DNA from: Neptuniibacter marinus | GTDB lineage: Bacteria; Pseudomonadota; Gammaproteobacteria; Pseudomonadales; Balneatricaceae | NCBI RefSeq assembly: GCF_001597725.1 | Contig: NZ_LUTR01000002.1 | Location: 310,001-374,000 of the forward strand | Reading direction: 5' to 3' | DNA length: 64,000 nt | Part shown: piece after piece, positions 27,428 through 33,581 of the stretch | Numbering within the stretch: position 1 is the first letter of the stretch | Layout of the letters: every line of letters starts with the position of its first letter | Notes under the pieces: generated by a model | What the model was told of the DNA's origin: nothing | Seen by the model: the letters and a program-made list of their open reading frames with translations, nothing else | Database searches by the model: none | Position numbers and translations under genes: made by a program

Positions 27428-29491
27428 ATGGAACAAACCATCCAGGAATTTTTTCATGATTTCAAACAGGACTTGTTAGCTGGAGCAGAAGCCAGTAATA
27501 GCTTTCAATTGTCGCAGTTTGTAGAAACCGTCGCTGATGAGTTGATGGATACCGGATTTTTGGAAGGGTTTGAGCTTTGTCACTATCGCGCACAAAGAGG
27601 AATGAGGGTTGATGGTTACTGGTTTAATGATGAGGGGGCTCTAGATCTTTTCGTTGCTGATTTCGATTGTAGAGAAGAGCTGGCTTCTCTTACGGGGACG
27701 GATGTAGATAGCGCTTTTAAGCGAGTTGCGAAGTTTTTTGACGCAAGTAAAAGCAAGGAATTATTCAAAGATCTCGAAGAGACTGCTCCTGAATATGGGC
27801 TATCAAGGCAAATTTATGATCGAGGACGCGCAATTCGAAAGGTGAATTTTTATCTCTTTTCTGAGCGAGCTTTGAGTGGTCGAGTTAGCGCTATTGAAGA
27901 TGGTGAGATTTCTGGGGTGCCAGCTTCATATCATATTTGGGATGTTTCAAGGTTACAGCGCCAACAAAGCTCCCGAGGCCATAAGGAAATTCTTGATATC
28001 AATTTTCCTGAAACCTATGGGGCGGGGATTTCGTGCTTGCCAGCACATTTAGGCTCAGATACTTACAAGTCTTATCTTATAGTCATCCCAGCAACTATGT
28101 TGTCATCAATGTATGAAAAATATGGTGCTCGCTTATTAGAACAGAACGTCCGATGTTTTTTGCAGGCCCGAGGGAATGTTAATAAAGGTATTAGAAGTAC
28201 CATTATCAATGAGCCGCAAATGTTCTTTGCTTATAACAACGGTATTACTGCCACTGCTCAGGAAGTAGAAGTCAGGCAAGGAGATGCCGGGCTTGAAGTT
28301 GTGCGCATGAAAGATCTACAAATAGTGAACGGTGGTCAAACTACAGCTTCTCTATTTCATACCAGTCGTAAAGACAAGGCCTCCTTGGAAGGGATTTTTG
28401 TTCAGATGAAACTATCAGTTATTGATAGCGAACAAAGTGAAGTCGTCGTACCGAGAATTTCTGAATACGCAAACACTCAGAACAGAGTAAATGCTGCTGA
28501 TTTCTTTTCAAACCATCCGTTTCATATTCGTATGGAAGAATTCTCAAGGCGTATTTGGGCGCCGGCTCAACAGGGGGCACTACGAGAGACAAAATGGTTT
28601 TATGAGCGTGCTCGTGGTCAATATGCTGACGCGCAAAGCAAGCTTACTCAAGGTGAAAAGAAAAAGTTCCAGGCAGAAAATCCTAAGCCACAGATGTTCA
28701 CCAAAACCGACCTTGCTAAGTTTGAGAATGTCTGGGATGAGAACCCAAGGTTCGTTAACCTTGGGGCGCAGAAAAACTTTGCTCAGTATGCGAAGCGAAT
28801 TGGCTCTGAATGGGAAAAATCATCTGAAGGCTTTAGCGAGTTTTATTATAAACGGGCTATAGCCCGCGCCATCCTGTTCAGAAAAACAGAAAAGCTGGTT
28901 TCAGCTCAGCCTTGGTATAACGGAGGTTATAGAGCAAATGTTGTTGCTTATACATTAGCTCTATTGGGGCATTATGCTTCAATGCACAACAAGTCTATAG
29001 ACTTTATGCGCATTTGGAATGTTCAGTTTATATCAAGTGATTTAGAAAGGGCCTTAGAGATTACTTCAGAGCTCGTTCATGACGAGATTACTTTACCTCA
29101 GCAAGGAATATCTAACGTTACAGAGTGGTGTAAAAAGGAAGGGTGTTGGCAAAGGCTAAGAGAGCGATCAGACAGGCTGGATGATCTATTGCCACAGGGT
29201 TTTAAAGATAGTCTTGTCTCAAAAGAAGCTATACAGAATGAGAAAAAGCAAGCTCGCAAAGTCCAGAAAATGGACGATGGAATTGAGGCACAGAAGCAGA
29301 TCTTAGATATCCCTGCGACCAAATGGACAGCTCTGTTACAGCAGTGCCGCACAAAAGGACTGCTGTCTCAAAAAGAAGTTGGCATTGTAAATGTTGCTAC
29401 TAAAATGCCAAGTAAGATACCTACCGAGAAGCAATGTCTTGTGCTTGTTGAATTGCTTGAGCGTGTAAAAGGCGAAGGAATTGTGGTTTAA
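27428..29491 (+). CDS. AIPR family protein (abortive-infection phage resistance)
   Basis: A 687-residue protein with the AIPR hallmarks AYNNGITATAQ (about 272-282) and QIVNGGQTTASLFH (about 302-315). AIPR proteins recur in phage-defence operons; their biochemical role is unclear, and a nuclease-like function has been proposed. The start at 27428 is preceded by GGGGGAAG. It is the last of the four coupled genes after the methyltransferase. The C-terminal third is helical and charged. Confidence 0.88.
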   Translation: MEQTIQEFFHDFKQDLLAGAEASNSFQLSQFVETVADELMDTGFLEGFELCHYRAQRGMRVDGYWFNDEGALDLFVADFDCREELASLTGTDVDSAFKRVAKFFDASKSKELFKDLEETAPEYGLSRQIYDRGRAIRKVNFYLFSERALSGRVSAIEDGEISGVPASYHIWDVSRLQRQQSSRGHKEILDINFPETYGAGISCLPAHLGSDTYKSYLIVIPATMLSSMYEKYGARLLEQNVRCFLQARGNVNKGIRSTIINEPQMFFAYNNGITATAQEVEVRQGDAGLEVVRMKDLQIVNGGQTTASLFHTSRKDKASLEGIFVQMKLSVIDSEQSEVVVPRISEYANTQNRVNAADFFSNHPFHIRMEEFSRRIWAPAQQGALRETKWFYERARGQYADAQSKLTQGEKKKFQAENPKPQMFTKTDLAKFENVWDENPRFVNLGAQKNFAQYAKRIGSEWEKSSEGFSEFYYKRAIARAILFRKTEKLVSAQPWYNGGYRANVVAYTLALLGHYASMHNKSIDFMRIWNVQFISSDLERALEITSELVHDEITLPQQGISNVTEWCKKEGCWQRLRERSDRLDDLLPQGFKDSLVSKEAIQNEKKQARKVQKMDDGIEAQKQILDIPATKWTALLQQCRTKGLLSQKEVGIVNVATKMPSKIPTEKQCLVLVELLERVKGEGIVV

Positions 29492-29540
29492 GTTTGTGGT
29501 GGATACTTGAATTCGTCTGTCTCAATCGCCATCACGCTCA

Positions 29541-30290
29541 ATGGCGGGTCAATCCGCTAAGAAAAGCCGCGATAGAAGAAGTGGGTATTGGCGCGCATTA
29601 TTACCTAGCCAAAATGAGTCCAGTCAAACTGATCCTAGCCAGACTGTGAGTGGTTATTCCGGTCACCAGTGGTTGCTAGAGTTCTTGCAAGCCCAAATTG
29701 GTACAGCACCTAATACACAAACAGGGCAAGGCAATGAGACCATGTATCCCGTGGCCGGCATGGCGGAAAGGCTCTACGTACAAGAAGCTGCACGCATACC
29801 CTATTACGGCATGCGCCAAGTGCTGTACCCTGATTTGACGATGACAGTAGCCTTAGGTGGGCAACGTGGCCGTGATAATGGCTACTTTGACAAATTTGAG
29901 CACGGCATAGCGCAGTGGTATCACCTGCCGCAAAGTACGTTTTTGCAGAAATTTAAGCAACATATCGCCGAGGAAATTCGTTATTTAGCGTTGGCGTCTA
30001 CCTCAGACACCCAAAGTTCAACTAAGCAAATTGACAAACTTTGGCCGGTTAAACGCGTAACTGTGTTACCACGCTACACCATTACCGAAGATCAAGCGGG
30101 TAAAAAATCAGGGTCTGCTGATTTGTATTATTTATTTGAGCTCGGCAAACCGCTATCGCTGCAAACGCCAGTGACCAACGTGCCACATCGCCCAATGAAA
30201 AACTCGATGAAACTCACAACCTTAACTCACCTAGAGAGCGTAACTAAGTTTACCGAGGTTGAAAAAGTGTACGAAGAGGCAGTGGTGTGA
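29541..30290 (+). CDS. Unrecognised protein after the AIPR gene
   Basis: A 249-residue reading frame I cannot assign. It begins with a basic, low-complexity stretch (MAGQSAKKSRDRRSGYWRALL) and is rich in Gln and Thr. MYPVAGMAERLYVQEAARIPYYGMRQVLYPDLTM looks like a folded segment. The ATG has no ribosome site, and the frame is open only about ten codons upstream. It may therefore be a remnant of a longer gene or start at a non-ATG codon. It follows the AIPR gene by 49 bases and could be an accessory part of that operon. Confidence 0.5.
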   Translation: MAGQSAKKSRDRRSGYWRALLPSQNESSQTDPSQTVSGYSGHQWLLEFLQAQIGTAPNTQTGQGNETMYPVAGMAERLYVQEAARIPYYGMRQVLYPDLTMTVALGGQRGRDNGYFDKFEHGIAQWYHLPQSTFLQKFKQHIAEEIRYLALASTSDTQSSTKQIDKLWPVKRVTVLPRYTITEDQAGKKSGSADLYYLFELGKPLSLQTPVTNVPHRPMKNSMKLTTLTHLESVTKFTEVEKVYEEAVV

Positions 30291-30327
30291 AAAAAGGGTG
30301 TTATCAATTATGCCGAAGGTGAAATGA

Positions 30328-30497
30328 ATGACAGAACATATCCCTCAAGCCATGATTGGTGAGTTGTATGGGAAAGCAAAAGAACCATTAGTGGGCATAT
30401 AAAAAATATCTTTACTGAAGGTGAATTAGACGAAAATGCAGTTGTTCGGTTATACCGAACAACTGCCTTACCAACTTCTACTTTTAATTTCATTTAA
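30328..30497 (+). pseudogene. Frameshifted remnant of a RhuM-family gene
   Basis: Two reading frames joined by a shift near 30375-30400 give QAMIGELYGKAK, then SKRTISGHIKNIFTEGELDE and AVVRLYRTTA. That resembles the N-terminal part of RhuM/virulence-associated proteins often found in islands. The first frame stops at 30402. The second runs into LPTSTFNFI and a stop at 30497. Only about 55 of the usual roughly 330 residues remain, so this is a decayed fragment. Confidence 0.6.
30438..30466. terminator. Perfect 13-bp hairpin inside the RhuM remnant
   Basis: GCAGTTGTTCGGT-TAT-ACCGAACAACTGC is a perfect stem with a 3-base loop. It lies between the remnant and the convergent nucleotidyltransferase gene and could terminate transcription from either side, though it lacks a clear T run. 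Confidence 0.55.
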
Positions 30498-30510
30498 GAA
30501 ACAACTAAGG

Positions 30511-31065
30511 CTATTCATCGTTCAGAAGCTCAATAAAAATTTGATATTTTTCAAACTCGCCTTCCCGTTTAACCCATTGACTAATTTCATCAAGATCGTA
30601 ATTATTTACCTGATCTTTAGCGACCCAAACAGCCTGCTCAAGCGCTTGCCGATCATTCCAGTAAAAGTAAGCACTTAATCGATCTTTAATGCAATCTTGC
30701 GGAGTGATCAGGGTAAACGTACCCATAGAGGTAGCGAGCGTTGACCACTCCCTTATCGGGTCATCGCCAACCGAAAGCGGACCTGCGGGAAATTCAATAA
30801 CAAAAGGAGAATCAGGATGCTCGTAGTAACGACCTACTGGACTAAAGCCAATTTGAGCCATTACTTCTTTTAGCTTTTTACTGGGTGTATAGGAAGGGTC
30901 CACAAAATCTAAATCGTCAGATTGATAAAAATCATTTGAGTAAATTGAAACACAGGTTCCTCCCACTAAGGTCACATCAATACCTTGAGCTGCTAAATGA
31001 TAAGCAATTAAACCGGCTAACTCTCTAGCACTTATTTCTGAATGAATTAATTTTTGATCAGTCAC
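30511..31065 (-). CDS. Nucleotidyltransferase-like protein, probable toxin half of a two-gene module
   Basis: A 184-residue protein with a minimal nucleotidyltransferase core: LVGGTCVSIYS followed by SDDLDFVDP, i.e. the GG motif plus the paired acidic residues. This resembles AbiEii- and MNT-type enzymes that modify tRNA or a partner protein. It overlaps the winged-helix gene upstream by eight bases. The arrangement regulator-then-NTase is that of AbiE-like toxin-antitoxin pairs, but sequence similarity to AbiEii itself is not evident. A toxic role is inferred. Confidence 0.7.
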   Translation of the reverse strand: MTDQKLIHSEISARELAGLIAYHLAAQGIDVTLVGGTCVSIYSNDFYQSDDLDFVDPSYTPSKKLKEVMAQIGFSPVGRYYEHPDSPFVIEFPAGPLSVGDDPIREWSTLATSMGTFTLITPQDCIKDRLSAYFYWNDRQALEQAVWVAKDQVNNYDLDEISQWVKREGEFEKYQIFIELLNDE

Positions 31066-31405
31066 TTATGCTTCGCTTTAGAGGCTTCTCTGGTTTACGC
31101 GGACGGCGGCGATTATTCAGTAAAGCGGTGGAAATATCTTCTGGATAGAACTCGAGTGCCCGCGTGATAAGCGCCTTAAGCTCCTTTACATAAACACATC
31201 GAGGGTTAAATGAATACACTCGAGACCGGCCAACCAAGCGACTATACAACACACCAGCGGTTTCAAGTTTCTCTGCTTGAACCTGTATAGGTGTTGCTGG
31301 CGCATTAAAAAAATCAGCTATTTCACTTGGATAACCATCACCACGCGCGGTTAAATAAACCAGCACTCGTTCTTTATTAACATTACCTAAAACATCTTCC
31401 AACAT
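31058..31405 (-). CDS. Winged-helix DNA-binding protein, probable antitoxin/repressor
   Basis: A 115-residue protein with a winged-helix fold in its first 70 residues (NKERVLVYLTARGDGYPSEIADFFNAPATPIQVQAEKLETAGVL), and a basic tail (NNRRRPRKPEKPLKR). It is translationally coupled to the nucleotidyltransferase gene. Three 21-bp direct repeats lie 54 bases upstream of its start and probably are its operator. Together the pair looks like a self-regulated toxin-antitoxin or defence unit. Confidence 0.72.
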   Translation of the reverse strand: MLEDVLGNVNKERVLVYLTARGDGYPSEIADFFNAPATPIQVQAEKLETAGVLYSRLVGRSRVYSFNPRCVYVKELKALITRALEFYPEDISTALLNNRRRPRKPEKPLKRSISD

Positions 31406-31458
31406 CGTTTTTATCTACCCTTCACCACCATTATGGCTCAAAAACAAAACCTGTATGG

Positions 31459-31521
31459 GGCCAATATAAACTTACATCAAGCCCATATCAACCTATATCA
31501 GGCCAATATAAACTTATATTA
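31459..31521. promoter_or_regulatory. Three 21-bp direct repeats (probable operator)
   Basis: Units start at 31459, 31480 and 31501 with an exact 21-bp period. Units 1 and 3 read GGCCAATATAAACTTA then C/T-ATTA-like ends; unit 2 is more diverged (AGCCCATATCAACC). Two helical turns per unit places a repressor on one face of the DNA. They sit upstream of the winged-helix gene, the likely binder. Confidence 0.75.
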
Positions 31522-31780
31522 GATTTATATAAATAAAGATAATCGAATAAATGGGATCAGAATAAAATTACTTAAGTAAAGGATAAGCGCTTTGAAGCTC
31601 GCTCTTCAGTTATCTATTTCCGCAACTTATCCCCTTAAAAGCTATCCAACGCATTGTAACTTACACCTCTCAATAAAAGAGTTTACTGCAATCATTGATA
31701 AAAACAGATCGAGTGAAAGTGCACATAACATAAGGCCTGTACAAACCTAATTCAGGTTTATATCTATAAATTAAAAACAC

Positions 31781-31803
31781 AAAAAAGCCCCGAAAAACGG
31801 GGC
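31781..31803 (-). terminator. Terminator on the left side of the internal attachment site
   Basis: GCCCCG-AAAAA-CGGGGC followed, on the minus strand, by TTTTTTGTGTTTTT. Its place, about 40 bases beyond the yicC-like stop, is the same as that of the terminator after the real yicC at 51783-51830, so it came with an earlier yicC junction. Confidence 0.8.
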
Positions 31804-31841
31804 CTTAGCTTCACAACGGTTCGCTTAATATCACTTAAACA

Positions 31842-31865
31842 TCATTCTATATTTTGGATCTGCTC
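31842..31865 (-). other. Island attachment site, internal (second yicC 3' end)
   Basis: On the minus strand this encodes EQIQNIE and a TGA stop, the same peptide as the current yicC C-terminus with different codons. The core TGGATCTGCTC is at 31855-31865. It is the junction between the two tandem islands. Confidence 0.88.
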
Positions 31866-32370
31866 ATTGAGTAGCGGTCTAGACCCTCAAAAAATCAATA
31901 AGTTACCGAAAAAAAACCGTTCAAAAATGCCTGTTTGCCCACCAAACTGCCCACCACTTGCCTATGGCTTTTACTAAATCTTAGTGGTTAGCAATGGAAA
32001 AACAGTGCCGTTTTTACGCTGCTGTTAGGGTTTAAAAATAGCAGTTTTGAAAGGCTTTATCGAGCACGATTTCCGTCAACATTGCTTTGCCATTTTTTCA
32101 CTGGTTCTACGCGATAGTAATGAGTCAGCAGAAAGCTCACTTAGCCTGAAATGGACATAAAGGTGTCCATTTTAATAGAAATAAGCTCAATATGGATACT
32201 ATGGTATCCAAAAGAGATAAGACTGAGTGTCGAATATCAGGTATCAAGGTTTACAGCTTATTACCTTTTAAGTCGCCTTGTGTAAGCCTCCAACCTCTGC
32301 ATTCCCCCGTTCGGTAAAACGCATAGAGGACTCAACTTGCATTGCACACTTTTACGCGCATAAAAGTGTA
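31855..32370. repeat. Island end repeat, copy 2
   Basis: Homologous to 17785-18360. This copy keeps two TGCCCACCA boxes, at 31936 and 31948, exactly 12 bp apart. It has the dyads GGACAT-AAAG-GTGTCC (32153-32168) and GGATACTATGGTATCC (32194-32209), and an ACTTTTA-CGCGCA-TAAAAGT hairpin near 32345. It is the non-integrase end of the proximal island. No gene was recognised in it. Confidence 0.87.
31936..31956. promoter_or_regulatory. Paired TGCCCACCA boxes, right end (probable integrase arm sites)
   Basis: TGCCCACCA occurs at 31936-31944 and 31948-31956. The same nonamer occurs at 51707 and 51719 with the same 12-bp step, next to the integrase. Matching boxes at both ends of an element are expected for arm-type integrase binding sites. 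Confidence 0.65.
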
Positions 32371-32495
32371 AGCGGGTTCTGGTTGAGTATAAATCAGCAC
32401 CTTAATAGCTATCCTTCTTCTTTGAAGCTGGCTGGCATTATTTGCCAAGTTTTAGCGATGTGGACATGAGCAAATGCTATAAGAATATGACGCCC

Positions 32496-32810
32496 TTATT
32501 TTTTATTTAGCAATTGGATGTCTTGCAGCTTTCTTCCTAGCTCGTCATCACGGGCGACCTTGGTTAGGTCGTCTAACAAGCCTAGGACTGCCAAAACCTT
32601 AACGTAGTGACCAAGTGAAACGGAAGGATCACCTTTTGATATTTTACGTAGTGTTGGCTTAGAAATCCCTGTCCTACTATGCATCATTTCTTGAGTAATG
32701 CCGCGTCTCTTCATCGCCAATGTTAAGTTTTCTCCCAAGATGTTTAACATCTTCCTTTGTCTAGGGAATATGACCGCAGTGCGTTTTGATTTTGGCTCGA
32801 CAGTATCCAT
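32496..32810 (-). CDS. Orphan HipB-like XRE regulator
   Basis: A 104-residue DNA-binding protein with a helix-turn-helix (TQEMMHSRTGISKPTLRKISKG, about 40-61). It is a paralogue of the hipB at 18488 but faces the opposite way and has no hipA partner. Operator-like dyads ATAGT-GAA-ACTAT (32809) and AGTGAAA-TCATAG-TTTCACT (32842) lie at and just before its start, suggesting autoregulation. It may control island functions such as the AlpA gene, or be the leftover of a lost hipBA module. Confidence 0.78.
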   Translation of the reverse strand: MDTVEPKSKRTAVIFPRQRKMLNILGENLTLAMKRRGITQEMMHSRTGISKPTLRKISKGDPSVSLGHYVKVLAVLGLLDDLTKVARDDELGRKLQDIQLLNKK

Positions 32811-32861
32811 AGTGAAACTATATTTTCTTAAATATTAATTTAGTGAAATCATAGTTTCACT
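32809..32861. promoter_or_regulatory. Operator-like dyads before the orphan hipB
   Basis: ATAGT-GAA-ACTAT at 32809-32821 and AGTGAAA-TCATAG-TTTCACT at 32842-32861 share the half-site AGTGAAA. A related pair occurs downstream of hipA near 20062-20110. Confidence 0.55.
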
Positions 32862-33289
32862 TTTATCTTCAAGTTGTAAAGAAATAAATTGCCAATCTCT
32901 CGAAGTAAAGTGAGCCAAGATCTGAGCTGGTCATGTCGATTTTTTACTGTTTTTTCGACATGTCTTTCTTGTGTGTCGATACACTCGACATATAAACACT
33001 CCATCCATACGACTCACCAAAACCGAGTTTTGAGTAGGAAACTTCAAAGCAGTACGCCATCCCTTGGGCTTTTGGGGCAGTTTGGGCAAAGCCTTAGTTC
33101 ACGCCACTTAGGCACACACTAACCCTGCCCACAGGGAATTTATGACTTGGGGCATAATGTCAATTCTGGGGCAGCTAGCTACCTGTACCCTCAGAAAGCT
33201 GCACGATCTGGGCATTTATCTGCCTACTGCGTCCGATTAGTACTGGCAAACTCCTAACTGAACTTAACAGATCAGTGAGGAAGCAAACG
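32811..33289. other. Regulatory region before the AlpA-like gene, about 480 bases
   Basis: Contains the hipB dyads, four TGTCGA/TCGACA half-sites (32934-32990), and a 28-base segment shared with the distal island (33061-33088). GGGGCA motifs recur at 33156 and 33169. No ORF is credible. Confidence 0.6.
32932..32990. promoter_or_regulatory. Four TGTCGA half-sites in two dyads
   Basis: TGTCGA at 32934 and 32974, and TCGACA at 32955 and 32985, form two inverted pairs with gaps of 15 and 5 bases. Such clustered dyads upstream of a probable excisionase gene suggest a regulator or excision-factor binding region. Confidence 0.55.
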
Positions 33290-33532
33290 ATGAACCCAAC
33301 TACACAATCATCCACCACATCAACACACTCAGCGCGTCAACAGCGGATTTTGCGCTTGCCCGAGGTAAAGGCCAAAACAGGCTTTGGCCGCAGCACCATT
33401 TATGCCTTGATGGCCAACGGTGAATTCCCAAGTTCCATTCGTATTGGCGCGCGTGCCGTGGGCTGGTTAGAAAGCGATATCGACCAGTGGATTGAAACCC
33501 GCCGTATCGGTGCTGCTTATGGCCGTGGATAA
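33290..33532 (+). CDS. AlpA-family regulator / excisionase-like protein
   Basis: An 80-residue MerR-type winged-helix protein: RILRLPEVKAKTGFGRSTIYALMANGEFPSSIRIGARAVGWLESDIDQWI is the full AlpA/Prophage-CP4-57 regulator domain. Such proteins activate integrase genes or act as recombination directionality factors. The start at 33290 has GAGGAAG upstream; a GTG at 33275 is less likely. It is followed by the DUF927 gene. Role as excisionase for the integrase at 50280 is inferred. Confidence 0.85.
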   Translation: MNPTTQSSTTSTHSARQQRILRLPEVKAKTGFGRSTIYALMANGEFPSSIRIGARAVGWLESDIDQWIETRRIGAAYGRG

Positions 33533-33581
33533 ACCATTAGCATCAACCCCGTTACCTACTGCCAATGAGGTGAATAACAAC

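Larger units (their letters stand above)
31406..31841. other. Regulatory and island-end region, about 435 bases
   Basis: Between the winged-helix gene and the internal attachment site. It holds the 21-bp operator repeats (31459-31521) and a terminator (31787-31803). By comparison with the proximal island an integrase start would be expected here, but no integrase reading frame is present. No TGCCCACCA box was found in it. Confidence 0.6.

Noticed and set aside
30511-31405. Canonical AbiEi/AbiEii pair
   Set aside because: The layout is alike, but sizes and motifs do not match well enough; only the general nucleotidyltransferase and winged-helix folds are supported.
32934-32990. LexA/SOS box
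   Set aside because: The half-sites are TGTCGA, not CTGT-N8-ACAG, and spacing differs.
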